Origin: Elusimicrobiota bacterium
Lineage (GTDB): Bacteria; Elusimicrobiota; Elusimicrobia; UBA1565; UBA9628
DNA: 64,000 nt
Assembly: GCA_023249645.1 (NCBI GenBank)
Contig: JAHFCF010000011.1
Span: 34,167 to 98,166 of the forward strand
Direction of reading: 5' to 3'
Part shown: in pieces, positions 1 to 8,884 of the stretch
Layout: every line of letters begins with the position of its first letter
How positions within the stretch are numbered: position 1 is the stretch's first letter
Notes under the pieces: model-generated
Told to the model about the DNA's origin: nothing
Seen by the model: only the letters and a program-made list of their open reading frames with translations
The model's database searches: none
Translations under genes and position numbers: made by a program

Positions 1-3000
1 GGTGCCGCTCCAGAACATGTCGGTCTCCCGATTCTTCAGGAGCTCTGCTTGATAGCGGCCGGAGAGGTTGAATTCTCCCGAGAACTGCTTGGGCCGGTAG
101 CCGTAGAGATCGTCCATGTCCCAACGCAGGGCCGATGAGAGCTTATCCACCTCGCCGCCGGCGCCCAAGCGGCCGTAGCTGCGGAAATGCCGGGAAGAAC
201 CGGTGCCGGGACCGAGGACGTTTCGGTCGTCGATCAGCGTTCCCTCCGCGACGTTGTAGCTGCCGCGGAAGAGGCCGGCGACGCCCAAGCTGTACTCGCT
301 GCGCTGCCCGCCGTTGAAGAACATCCGGTGCACGGCCTTTTCGCTGAGGTCGTAGCCCGGGATGAGGCTCCTCTGCGTCAGCGCCACGGAATAGCCGGAG
401 TCGCCGAAGGGCGTGGAGGAGATGGGCGTGATGTGCCCCAGGGGGTTCCAGAGATCCTGGCGCGTCATGTTGAAGGCCTCATTGGCGGCAAAGCGCATCT
501 CGCCTAACGGGCCCATGGCCCCGGAGAAGGAATAGAGGCGGTTTTCGCGCGGCGCGCCTTGGGACTCCTCGTGCATGGTGGCCAGCGTCTGCGACATATT
601 ATGCTCGCGGTCCACGATCGTCTCGGAGATGGAGACGTTGCTCCAGCGGCTGGCGAAATCCCAATCCGGGACGAGGTTCCAGCGGCGCCGGGGCGCCTCG
701 ACCCGAACCGACGAGCGGCCGACGTTCCGGGATCCCGCATCCTCCCAGGACGGCAGGTCCAGTTTCGTTCTCAGACCAGATCGCACCGCTTGCACCGCTG
801 CCTCCTGGCTGAAAGTCCCCGCAGTAACCTGGGCCTTCAAGCCCGGATAATGCTTCTCGAAATCCAGGCCGGCGCCGCCGTACTGCTCCGCCGCAGCCGC
901 CAGCAGATCCCGGGCCGCATCGTTCTGGCCGGAACGCATGAGCGAAGAGATCCGCAGGGCCAAGGGTCTTGGGGCGTCCGTCCCGGCTGTCGCTGTCGCT
1001 GAACTGAGCGTCGTCTCGAACTGCTTTTTATACAGCTCGTACGCGGCACAGAAGTCCTTCTTGGACGCGGCTTGCTTGAGCTGGGCGATCAGGGGCTGCT
1101 CCGGCGCGTCTTTCAACTTTTTCTCATAAAAGGATACATATCCTTTCTTAATCATCTGACGGAGGATCTTGCCTCCCCACTTGGGCCCGAAATCCAGATG
1201 GAAGTCCTCGACCCAAGGATCGAAGAGCGTCTTGGCCTCGAACCAGTCCTTGGATCCCAGGATCCGGCGCGCCAGCTTCTTCTTGAATTTCTCGTCCGCG
1301 TTGAGCTTCTGGCGGAGCAGCTCGCCGGCCCGAGAGGACTGGCCCCCGGATTCAAGCTTCTCACGGGCGTGCGAGGACCTCCACAGCTGGGCCGCTTCCT
1401 GAAGGCGGCCCGCTTCGGTGAGATCCGTGATCCTGTCGGCAAGGAAATCCTCGGCTCCCGGGGCGATCTCATAGGCCAAAGCGGCGATGCGCCAACGGTT
1501 GCCCTCATGCGCCTGCTCGGGAGTGTTGGGATTCTCAGGCAAAGCCCGGGCCAAAGCCTTGAGCTCGTCGCGCTGGCGCACGTAATCGGCGTTGAGAGCC
1601 TGCGCGGCCCGCTGGTTCTCCAGAAGCTGCGCATAAAAATCTTCAAGCCGGGCCTCCCGCTCCTTTTTCGCCTTGCCCGGGAGATGATCCGAGAGCAACC
1701 GGCTGAGCAGCGGCAGTCCGGTGCGCGCCGCGTCGATGAGGAGCAGGACGTTCATCCATGGCATGGCCGGGGCCAGGACCAGGGCGAGCAGGGAAGTCCC
1801 GTAGAGGCGGAGCTCCGGCACGCTGGCGAATGCCTTTTGCGTCTCGACGAGGTCTTCGTAGACGCGCTGGCCGGCCTCGTTCAATGTGGCGTCGAGATTG
1901 AACTGCTTGAAGAGCGGATTGCCCCAGTAGAATTGGTCCTTGTTCACGGAGAATATCTCGGTCAGGGCGGCCCGAGAGGGAAGGACGACAGCGCCTCCCA
2001 GCAGCCGATGCAGCTCGGCTTCGACGCGCCGCACGAGGTAGACGGCGTCGGTGCGGACGGTCTGAGCCTTCTGCTGGGCGGCCGCATCTTGGCCCAAGGC
2101 CGCCTTCAAATCGGCCTCGGCGGCGTCGAGCTTGATGAGAGCATAGAGATAGTCGTTGGCGTACTGCAAAGCGGAGTTAGTCAGCTCGAAGAGGCTTTTG
2201 GCCTGCCGCAGCGAAGCCCCCAGACGCTGGACTTGAGCCGCCTCCTTCTGGCGGCCCAGATTCTCCAAGGTCACGACCAGGCTGGGAAAGACGCTGTCCA
2301 AGACCACCGCGCCGGCGCCCATACCCACGTCCACGTTGAGGGCCTGGCGGCTCTTGCGCACCCCGGCCTCGGCTTCATCCAGCCGCAAGTGCGCGATCTG
2401 AGCCAGGGGCGAGTTCTGCGCCGAGAGGCTCAGCAGATCCTGGAGCGTTGAGACGGCGGTGCCGCTGGAAACCGGCGCTTCGGCCTGAACCGGCGCTGAG
2501 TAGGAATTGACCTGGCGCGCCCGGCCATAGAGGGCGATCTCTTCAGCGCCCGGCATGCTGCCCGGCTGAGACATCTTGTCGGAATAGCGCGAGAGCGACG
2601 CCGCGGCTCTCTCGAAGTTGTAGGCCTTGTCGCGAGCCGCCTGCACGACGTTGAGCTCGGCCACACCTTGCTCCAATTTCGGGGCCTGGATGTCTTCTCT
2701 AGACCAAAGCAGTCGCAGCGCAGAGCTGACCGCCCAATTCAGATGCACGCCGAAGCTGGGCGCGCTCACGCCATGGCCCTCCTGCCAGCCGTTCTCCATG
2801 CCGCCGCGCAGATTGGGCAGGATGTCAAAAATGGACAGCTTCTTCAAAGCCTGCGCCAGCTGAAGCTGGCTGCCGGCCTCGCTGCTGGCCGCGAATTCCT
2901 TCTGCGACTCCAGCACCGCATCGCGCAGCTCGGCCCTCTGCGTGGCGGACTCGATGGCCAGGGAAGCCGGAAGACCATCGCGCGTCAGGTTGACGAAATC

Positions 3001-4284
3001 CTCGAGGACGTCGTGCTTGAGCGGGTCATCGTCCTTCTCGGCCATGATCGCCATCTTGAGAGCTTCCAGAGCGGCCTTGCGCTTGACCTGAGCCTCGATG
3101 ATCCCGATAAGCGCGTCAACCCTTTGGGCCAGCCATTTCTTGGTGCGGGCATCGGTCATGAACCCGTCGCCGGCGGCCTTGGCAAGGGCCGTCAAGTAGC
3201 GCTCATCCTCAGGCGTCACGATCCCTGAAAAATCCTTTTCCCGCCCGATGCTCGAACGCATCGACTGCTGCAGGCGGTCTCGCTGCGCCGTCAGAGCGTC
3301 CTGGCGCTTGCTCTGGGCGTTCTGGACCGATTCAGAGAGGGCCCCGGCCTTCAGGGCCGTCTCGACCAGCCGCAGCTCCAGTTCCACGCCCAACGCTTCA
3401 TAAAAAAGACCGGAGTAGCGGGAAAGGACCGCTTCGATCGCTTTTTGTGCGTCCTCGGTGGCATGCAGGTAGCGCGCGTTGGCCACCCCGACCTGATACC
3501 AATCGAACAGGCCGATATCCAGCCGGAGTCGGGATGCGATGCCCGCCTGGGTGTCCTTCTCCATCTCCACGAAGATCTTGCGCAGCGCCTGGATGAAGGC
3601 CGGAGTGCAATTCTTCTTGAATTCACGCGAGGCGTCGATGACATCTTTGCGGGCCAGCCCCAAGAGAGCCTTGCTTTCGCCGCCAGAAAAGCCCCAGGAA
3701 AGGACGTCATAGATGCCGATGCCGAAGTTTCCTGGGACGAACGGAGGCATCTCGCCGACGTCCTGAGCGACAGTCGGAGCCGAAGGGGGCGGAGGTGGAG
3801 GCGGCGGCGGAGCGCTGGGCGACTGTTTCTCCGCACCTGAAGGACTGGGAATGACGGCAACAGCGGGAGCAGCCGGTTCTTGCTTGGGCAGGGATTTTTT
3901 ACGGCTGGGGCGCAGCTTGACGCCTCCGGCTCCAGTGTCCGCGCGGCGAGCCGGGCGGACGGCATCGCTGGGCGCGGCGCTGGCACGACCGCCGTCAAAA
4001 ACCGAGCCCCACTTGTCCTCAGCGGCCGGCACGGCCACGACCCCGAGGGTCGGGATCTGGGAGCCAAGGGCACGGCGCTTATTCCTGGTTGGAGTGAAAG
4101 CAGCGGCCGTCGCCGAGGATGGCTGCGGCGCAGAGACCCACTTTCCATCGAAGGCCGGCACGGCCGCGATCTCCAAGGCCGGGATCTCGGCGCTCGCCAT
4201 GGATGCGCAGAGAGCCGGCCCCGCAGAATCAAGAATCAGGGCAAAAACGATGGTCAGGGAGAGCCCTTTTCTCACTTGCTCCAT
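1..4284 (-). CDS. Very large secreted protein, partial (N-terminal 1428 codons)
   Basis: A single open frame runs from an ATG at 4284 past the left edge, so the C-terminus is missing. Residues 1-27 form a signal peptide (MEQVRKGLSL..., hydrophobic core, then CASMA), so the product is exported. Residues 30-190 are low-complexity and include two related segments (IPALEIAAVPA and IPTLGVVAVPA) and a run of eight prolines near 160. Residues 190-1150 are mostly amphipathic helix; around 612-730 the pattern LLSLSAQNSPLAQ, then a long helix, then LYALIKLDAAEADLKAALG resembles one repeat of a TolC-type outer-membrane factor. From about 1180 the protein becomes rich in aromatic and polar alternation, as if a beta-barrel starts. 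I do not recognise a full family. A role in the envelope is inferred from export and the TolC-like stretch only. Confidence 0.75.
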   Translation of the reverse strand, partial: MEQVRKGLSLTIVFALILDSAGPALCASMASAEIPALEIAAVPAFDGKWVSAPQPSSATAAAFTPTRNKRRALGSQIPTLGVVAVPAAEDKWGSVFDGGRASAAPSDAVRPARRADTGAGGVKLRPSRKKSLPKQEPAAPAVAVIPSPSGAEKQSPSAPPPPPPPPPSAPTVAQDVGEMPPFVPGNFGIGIYDVLSWGFSGGESKALLGLARKDVIDASREFKKNCTPAFIQALRKIFVEMEKDTQAGIASRLRLDIGLFDWYQVGVANARYLHATEDAQKAIEAVLSRYSGLFYEALGVELELRLVETALKAGALSESVQNAQSKRQDALTAQRDRLQQSMRSSIGREKDFSGIVTPEDERYLTALAKAAGDGFMTDARTKKWLAQRVDALIGIIEAQVKRKAALEALKMAIMAEKDDDPLKHDVLEDFVNLTRDGLPASLAIESATQRAELRDAVLESQKEFAASSEAGSQLQLAQALKKLSIFDILPNLRGGMENGWQEGHGVSAPSFGVHLNWAVSSALRLLWSREDIQAPKLEQGVAELNVVQAARDKAYNFERAAASLSRYSDKMSQPGSMPGAEEIALYGRARQVNSYSAPVQAEAPVSSGTAVSTLQDLLSLSAQNSPLAQIAHLRLDEAEAGVRKSRQALNVDVGMGAGAVVLDSVFPSLVVTLENLGRQKEAAQVQRLGASLRQAKSLFELTNSALQYANDYLYALIKLDAAEADLKAALGQDAAAQQKAQTVRTDAVYLVRRVEAELHRLLGGAVVLPSRAALTEIFSVNKDQFYWGNPLFKQFNLDATLNEAGQRVYEDLVETQKAFASVPELRLYGTSLLALVLAPAMPWMNVLLLIDAARTGLPLLSRLLSDHLPGKAKKEREARLEDFYAQLLENQRAAQALNADYVRQRDELKALARALPENPNTPEQAHEGNRWRIAALAYEIAPGAEDFLADRITDLTEAGRLQEAAQLWRSSHAREKLESGGQSSRAGELLRQKLNADEKFKKKLARRILGSKDWFEAKTLFDPWVEDFHLDFGPKWGGKILRQMIKKGYVSFYEKKLKDAPEQPLIAQLKQAASKKDFCAAYELYKKQFETTLSSATATAGTDAPRPLALRISSLMRSGQNDAARDLLAAAAEQYGGAGLDFEKHYPGLKAQVTAGTFSQEAAVQAVRSGLRTKLDLPSWEDAGSRNVGRSSVRVEAPRRRWNLVPDWDFASRWSNVSISETIVDREHNMSQTLATMHEESQGAPRENRLYSFSGAMGPLGEMRFAANEAFNMTRQDLWNPLGHITPISSTPFGDSGYSVALTQRSLIPGYDLSEKAVHRMFFNGGQRSEYSLGVAGLFRGSYNVAEGTLIDDRNVLGPGTGSSRHFRSYGRLGAGGEVDKLSSALRWDMDDLYGYRPKQFSGEFNLSGRYQAELLKNRETDMFWSGT

Positions 4285-4296
4285 AACTAAATTATA
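4285..4296 (-). promoter_or_regulatory. -10 box abutting the start codon (leaderless start)
   Basis: On the minus strand a consensus TATAAT (4296-4291) is followed by exactly six bases and then the ATG at 4284. No Shine-Dalgarno sequence is visible. Transcription about seven bases after the -10 box would begin at the start codon itself, giving a leaderless mRNA. The -35 region is weak. Confidence 0.5.
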
Positions 4297-4318
4297 GCCC
4301 CGAACCTAAATTTTCCTC

Positions 4319-4401
4319 AGGGCCATTGGTCCCAAAATAGAGGGGCCAAAAGACCTAGATGAAGTAGGTCCTTTGTCCGATTTTTTAGGGCCATTGGGCC
4401 C
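4319..4401. repeat. Intergenic palindromic words (GGGCCATTGG and GACCTA/TAGGTC)
   Basis: Between the divergent genes at 4284 and 4439 the near-identical 15-base words AGGGCCATTGGTCCC (4319-4333) and AGGGCCATTGGGCCC (4387-4401) flank an inverted repeat GACCTA (4352-4357) / TAGGTC (4365-4370) with a 7-base loop. Similar GACCTA/GGCCTA words occur in other intergenic gaps of the window (12227-12262, 16340-16370, 33411-33497). They could be a genome-wide intergenic element or protein-binding sites. Confidence 0.5.
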
Positions 4402-4438
4402 AGGCATAAAAACAGCCTACCACTAATACTAGTGGGTG

Positions 4439-5716
4439 ATGAGTGCGCCTACATTGAAGAAGGCGAGGACCTTCGCTCTCGTCTGGGCGGCTCTGCTCAT
4501 CGGCGCGATCCTTGCGCCGGCTCGGGCAGCGCCGCGGCAGACAGCCGCGTCTCTGCCGGAGATCCACGGCAACGTGCGCATGCGGTTCTCGGACGATCGC
4601 ATGGAGGGCTACGAGAGCCAACAGGCGGCATTCTTCCTGGGGATGAACGGCCGCAATGTCTTCTGGGACAAGCTCGGCTTCAATCTGGACCTCCGGGACC
4701 GCTGGAACAAGGACAGAACAGGCACGGACATTCAGAAAAAGAATTCGCTTACCGCGTATGAGGCCAATGCCACGATCAACGATCTGTTCGGCGTCCTCTC
4801 CCTGAAAGCGGGCCGCCAATACTATTACGCGGGCGACACTTCGGTCAATTTCGACGGCGGCGCCGCCGCCTTGAAAGCCGCGTCCTGGCTCTCGCTCTCC
4901 GCCTTCGGGGGACGCCCCGTGGCCACGCTCGGACAGAGCATCGCCGATGAAGTGCGCGGCGCGGGGGTGAAATTCGGCTCCGGCCGCAGGGCCTACCTGC
5001 AGCTCGACGCCATGCAAGCCTCCTATCACAGCACTTTTTCTCCGGATCGAGAGGTGCAGGGGACCGCATTCCTGCGGCTGGCCGCCAACGTGGACATCAC
5101 GGGAAATCTCGCCTATCTCGACAACCTGCCCAAGAGCGCCTCTCTGCGGATGCTCTGCTATGTCCCGAACTGGGGGCTCACCCTCACGCCCAACTACTAC
5201 AAGCACTTCTACGTGGGAGACCCGGCCTCCACCGACCTCTCGCCCTATCGCCAGACGATCGTCACCCCCGACCGCTTCGAACGCATGGGCCTCGGCTTTT
5301 CGCAGTATTTCAAAATAGGCCTGAATGTGAGCGGCGGAGGCAATCTCACCCTGCCTGGGAATCGCCAGGATTATTACGCCTCCATCTCCGCCCCGAACCT
5401 CTTCCACACCGGACTGGAAGCCGTGACTTCCGCCAACTACGGCCGCGACCTGACCCGCTACAATCATTCCTACACGGTTTCCGCCGGCTACAGCATCACC
5501 AAGTCCTGGAAAGTGACCGTCGGCAACAGCTACTCGCAGACCAGGGACACCTACTACGGCGGCATGAGCAACTCCGACAGCCTGGTCTATTTTGGAAGCA
5601 TCCGGTGGTCCCTCCGAAAGAAGCTCGATATCACCTTCTCTCCCAGCTTCATGCCCAGCCGGAGCAACAACCCTTCCAGCACGCGCCTGGAACTCACCAA
5701 CAACTGGCGCTTCTAG
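4439..5716 (+). CDS. Outer-membrane beta-barrel protein
   Basis: A 425-residue protein with a signal peptide (residues 1-31: Lys/Arg n-region, hydrophobic core, cleavage near ARA-AP). The mature part is made of alternating polar and aromatic residues in short strands and ends in Phe (NNWRF), the usual C-terminal signature of proteins inserted by the BAM machinery. No TonB box, plug or repeat motif is seen, so a 16- to 20-strand porin-like barrel is the best guess. Start: ATG 4439; a GTG three bases upstream is in frame. It lies tail-to-tail with the 46-heme cytochrome (3 bases apart), which makes a porin-cytochrome partnership attractive but unproven. Its sequence does not show a recognisable MtrB/PioB signature such as an N-terminal CxxC. 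Confidence 0.75.
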   Translation: MSAPTLKKARTFALVWAALLIGAILAPARAAPRQTAASLPEIHGNVRMRFSDDRMEGYESQQAAFFLGMNGRNVFWDKLGFNLDLRDRWNKDRTGTDIQKKNSLTAYEANATINDLFGVLSLKAGRQYYYAGDTSVNFDGGAAALKAASWLSLSAFGGRPVATLGQSIADEVRGAGVKFGSGRRAYLQLDAMQASYHSTFSPDREVQGTAFLRLAANVDITGNLAYLDNLPKSASLRMLCYVPNWGLTLTPNYYKHFYVGDPASTDLSPYRQTIVTPDRFERMGLGFSQYFKIGLNVSGGGNLTLPGNRQDYYASISAPNLFHTGLEAVTSANYGRDLTRYNHSYTVSAGYSITKSWKVTVGNSYSQTRDTYYGGMSNSDSLVYFGSIRWSLRKKLDITFSPSFMPSRSNNPSSTRLELTNNWRF

Positions 5717-5719
5717 ACG

Positions 5720-8700
5720 TCACTTCCGAGGCATGGACTGCGTCTTGAGCAGACCGCGCGCGCTCGCCTCGAGCGGGACATAGAAGCTGGTCCCGACATG
5801 ACAGTTCGTGCAGGGATAGACTTCCGGATGGACGTCTCCGCTGTGGTAGGTATTGGGATGACAGCTCATGCACCAGCTCCCCAGGTTGGGCGCCGAGGCA
5901 TGAGGAGCGGATTTATGGCAGGAGTAGCAAGTTTCCCCGCTCAGGGGAAAATGACAGCTCACACAGTGGCCATATGTCGGCCGGACAGCCCAGGCCGCGT
6001 TGTGGTCGGCAGGCTTGAGCGTCGTATGGCTGGGGTTGGCGGCATGGCAGACGTAGCAGGTCTGGCTGCTCAAGGGGTCGTGACAGTTGGAGCAGTGGTT
6101 GTTCGTGGGATTGCCCCAGCCGGCCATATGGTCAAAGGGCTGGACGCTGGTATGGCTGGGATTGGTTTTGTGGCAGACATAGCAGGACTCTCCGCTCAAC
6201 GGGACATGGCAATTGTTGCAATGCTGATTGCCGCCGGCCACGTTGCCCCAGAGAGCATTGTGCGTCGTGGGCTTGGTGGAATGTCCGGCAAGCGCTGTGT
6301 GGCAGGTGTAGCAGATCTGACCGCTCAAAGGCTCGTGGCAGTTGTTGCAATGGCTGTAGCTCGGAGTGTCCCAACCGGGCACGTGGTCCACGGGCTGGAC
6401 ACTCGTGTGGCTGGGATTGGTCGTGTGGCAGACGTAGCAGGTCTGGCCGCTTAAAGGCAGATGACAATTGGAGCAATGCTGGTTGCCGCCGGGCACGTTG
6501 CCCCAGAGCGCCGTGTGCGTCGTGGGCTTGGTCGAGTGCCCGGGATTCGTTTTATGGCAGGTGTAGCAGGTTTGACTGCTCAAAGGCGTGTGGCAATTGT
6601 TGCAATGGTTGTAGGTGGGAGTGTCCCAACCGGCCGCATGATCGCCAGGCACAACGGAGGTGTGACTGGAGTTGGTCTGATGGCAGGTGTAGCAGGTCTG
6701 GCTGCTCAAGGGATCGTGGCAGTTGGAACAATGGTTGTTGGTGGGGTTGCCCCAGCCGGCGACGTGATTGGAGGGCTGGGCGCTGGTATGACTGGGATTG
6801 GTTTTGTGGCAGACATAGCAGCTCTGACTGCTCAAAGGCTCGTGGCAATTGTTGCAATGCTGATTGCCGCCCGGCACATTGCCCCAGAGAGGCGTGTGCG
6901 TCGTGGGCTTGGTCGAGTGCCCAGGATTCGTCGTATGGCAGGTGTAGCAGATCTGACCGCTCAAAGGCTCGTGGCAGTTGTTGCAGTGGTTGTAGGTGGG
7001 CGTGTCCCAGCCAGGCGTGTGGTCTACAGGCTGGACGCTCGTGTGGCTGGGGTTGCTTGTATGGCAGACCGAACAAGGCTCTCCGCTCAAAGGCAGGTGG
7101 CAATTGGAGCAATGCTGATTGCCGCCGGACACGTTGCCCCAGAGCGCCGTGTGCGTCGTGGGCTTGGTGGAATGCCCGGCAAGCGCCGTGTGGCAGGTAT
7201 AGCAGATCTGACCGCTCAAAGGCAGATGGCAGTTGTTGCAATGGTTGTAGCTGGGGCTGGCCCAGCCAGTCGCATGGTCCACCGGCTTGACGCTGGTGTG
7301 ACTGGGATTGGTTTTATGGCAGACGTAGCAAGGTTCGCCGCTTAAGGGCAGGTGGCAATTGGAGCAATGCTGATTGCCGCCGGACACGTTGCCCCAGACC
7401 GGCGTGTGCGTCGTGGGACGGGTCGAGTGCCCAGGGTTCGTTTTATGGCAGGTGTAGCAAGTTTGACTGCTCAAAGGCTCATGGCAGTTGTTGCAATGGT
7501 TGTAGCTGGGGCTGGCCCAGCCGGCCGCATGGTTGGAGGGCGTCACAGCCGCGTGGCTGGAGTTGTTCTTATGGCAGGTGTAGCAGGTCTGGCTGCTCAA
7601 GGGCTCATGGCAATTCGCGCAATGGCCGTAGCCGGGAGTTCCCCAACCGGCGACATGATCGACGGGCTGGGCGGTGGCATGGCTGGGGTTGCTCTTATGG
7701 CAGACAAAGCAGGGCTCGTTGCTCAAGGGCTCATGACAATTGGAGCAATGCTGATTGCCTCCCGGCACGTTGCCCCAGAGAGCCGTATGCGTGGTGGGCT
7801 TGGTCGAGTGCCCTGAGAGCGTTTTATGGCAGACATAGCACGGCTCGTTGCTCAACGGCTCGTGGCAGTTGTTGCAATGGTTGTAGCTGGGGCTGGCCCA
7901 GCCCACGACATGGGTGACGGGCTGCACGCTCGAGTGGCTGGGATTGCTTTTATGGCACACGGAGCAGGGCTCTCCGCTCAAAGGCTCGTGGCAATTGGAA
8001 CAATGCTGGTTGCCTCCGGGCACATTGCCCCAAACAGATGTGTGGGTAGGCGGTTTTTTAGCGTGAGCGCCCAGCGCCTTATGGCAGGTGTAGCAGGTCT
8101 GACTGCTCAAAGGCTCATGGCAATTGGAGCAGTGATTCAAGGATGGAAGGCCCCAGCCGGCAGTATGGGTGACCGGCTTGACGGCGGCATGGCTGGGATT
8201 GGTTTTGTGGCAGACGTAGCACGGCTCGTTGCTCAGCGGCTCGTGGCAGTTGGAGCAATGCTGGTTGCCCCCGGACACATTGCCCCAGACGGCGTTGTGG
8301 CTGGCGGGCTTGGAGGCATGACCCTTCAGTGTTTTATGACAGAAGTAGCACATCTCGCCGCTGAGAGGCAGATGGCAGCTCGCGCAATGCCTGTTGGTCG
8401 GATTGCCCCAGCCGGGCGTGTGCGTCGATTGAGGCGCGGTATCGTGCGCCGCCACCTTGTGGCATTGCCAGCATTCGGTTTTCGACAAGGGGACGTGGCA
8501 ATACGTGCAATGGCGGTTGTTGGGATTGCCCCACCAGACCTTGACCTTATGAGTGATCGGCAGATTCTGATGCCCCTGGACCTCCTTATGGCAGCGGAAG
8601 CAGGTGCTGGACTCCAGCGGGATATGGCAGTAGACGCAGTGCCTGTTGATCGGGGATTTCCAGCTCGCGACATGCGGCACGGGATATTCGTATTGCTGCG

Positions 8701-8779
8701 ACTCAGGCTCGGCCCAGAGCGTTCCCGCGGACAACAGCAGAAGTCCCGCCAAAGCTGCACGGCCAAGCCCGCTGGTCAT
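5720..8779 (-). CDS. 46-heme tandem-repeat c-type cytochrome
   Basis: A 1019-residue exported protein. The signal peptide is MTSGLGRAAL... to LWA-E (residues 1-23). I count 46 CxxCH heme-binding motifs: 22 consecutive pairs from residue 48, each pair reading like HCxNCHxPLSxxxCYxCH with seven residues between the first haem His and the next Cys, plus two single motifs near the C-terminus (CMSCH, CTNCH). Units of about 43 residues alternate between a type with GGNQHC and one with a Tyr/Asn-HC entry. Extra conserved His residues (the H before each first Cys, SH/GH and xxH after each second motif) could give bis-His ligation of every heme. One heme per about 22 residues leaves little other fold, so it is an extended heme chain for electron transfer outside the inner membrane. 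Start ATG 8779 is chosen because it gives the signal peptide and follows a strong promoter; an open frame extends 32 codons further upstream. Confidence 0.93.
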   Translation of the reverse strand: MTSGLGRAALAGLLLLSAGTLWAEPESQQYEYPVPHVASWKSPINRHCVYCHIPLESSTCFRCHKEVQGHQNLPITHKVKVWWGNPNNRHCTYCHVPLSKTECWQCHKVAAHDTAPQSTHTPGWGNPTNRHCASCHLPLSGEMCYFCHKTLKGHASKPASHNAVWGNVSGGNQHCSNCHEPLSNEPCYVCHKTNPSHAAVKPVTHTAGWGLPSLNHCSNCHEPLSSQTCYTCHKALGAHAKKPPTHTSVWGNVPGGNQHCSNCHEPLSGEPCSVCHKSNPSHSSVQPVTHVVGWASPSYNHCNNCHEPLSNEPCYVCHKTLSGHSTKPTTHTALWGNVPGGNQHCSNCHEPLSNEPCFVCHKSNPSHATAQPVDHVAGWGTPGYGHCANCHEPLSSQTCYTCHKNNSSHAAVTPSNHAAGWASPSYNHCNNCHEPLSSQTCYTCHKTNPGHSTRPTTHTPVWGNVSGGNQHCSNCHLPLSGEPCYVCHKTNPSHTSVKPVDHATGWASPSYNHCNNCHLPLSGQICYTCHTALAGHSTKPTTHTALWGNVSGGNQHCSNCHLPLSGEPCSVCHTSNPSHTSVQPVDHTPGWDTPTYNHCNNCHEPLSGQICYTCHTTNPGHSTKPTTHTPLWGNVPGGNQHCNNCHEPLSSQSCYVCHKTNPSHTSAQPSNHVAGWGNPTNNHCSNCHDPLSSQTCYTCHQTNSSHTSVVPGDHAAGWDTPTYNHCNNCHTPLSSQTCYTCHKTNPGHSTKPTTHTALWGNVPGGNQHCSNCHLPLSGQTCYVCHTTNPSHTSVQPVDHVPGWDTPSYSHCNNCHEPLSGQICYTCHTALAGHSTKPTTHNALWGNVAGGNQHCNNCHVPLSGESCYVCHKTNPSHTSVQPFDHMAGWGNPTNNHCSNCHDPLSSQTCYVCHAANPSHTTLKPADHNAAWAVRPTYGHCVSCHFPLSGETCYSCHKSAPHASAPNLGSWCMSCHPNTYHSGDVHPEVYPCTNCHVGTSFYVPLEASARGLLKTQSMPRK
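5907..8640 (-). repeat. 22 tandem two-heme coding repeats
   Basis: The coding DNA of the cytochrome is itself a tandem repeat of roughly 130-base units, alternating in two types so that the higher-order period is about 260 bases. Many units are nearly identical at the DNA level (for example the stretches encoding CHEPLSSQTCYTCHK). This favours copy-number change by slippage or unequal recombination and also creates long spurious open frames on the opposite strand. Confidence 0.9.
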
Positions 8780-8817
8780 GACCTTGTATATATAGGTCCA
8801 AAAGTTGGTTTTGTCAA
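8780..8817 (-). promoter_or_regulatory. Sigma70-type promoter of the 46-heme cytochrome
   Basis: On the minus strand a perfect TTGACA (8817-8812) is followed by a 17-base spacer and TATATA (8794-8789). The ATG at 8779 lies nine bases after the -10 box, so the transcript would have a leader of only two or three bases. This is the best promoter in the window by consensus match. Confidence 0.75.
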
Positions 8818-8884
8818 GACTTCTTGCGAGACTGATTGTAATATTTTGTATTTTATTCATACCATATTTGCCCAAGGAGATCCT

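Noticed and set aside
1072..2451. Plus-strand frame of 459 codons
   Set aside because: Antisense to the giant secreted gene starting at 4284, which has a signal peptide and sensible composition; the plus-strand frame has no recognisable domain.
5907..8640. CRISPR-like regular DNA repeats
   Set aside because: The repeats are coding, about 130 bases long, with no unique spacers, and give 46 heme motifs in one frame.
5798..8880. Long plus-strand open frames rich in Gly, Ala, Val and Arg
   Set aside because: They are the antisense of the 46-heme repeat gene; periodic CxxCH codons leave the opposite strand open. The only real plus-strand start there is ATG 8885 with its ribosome site.
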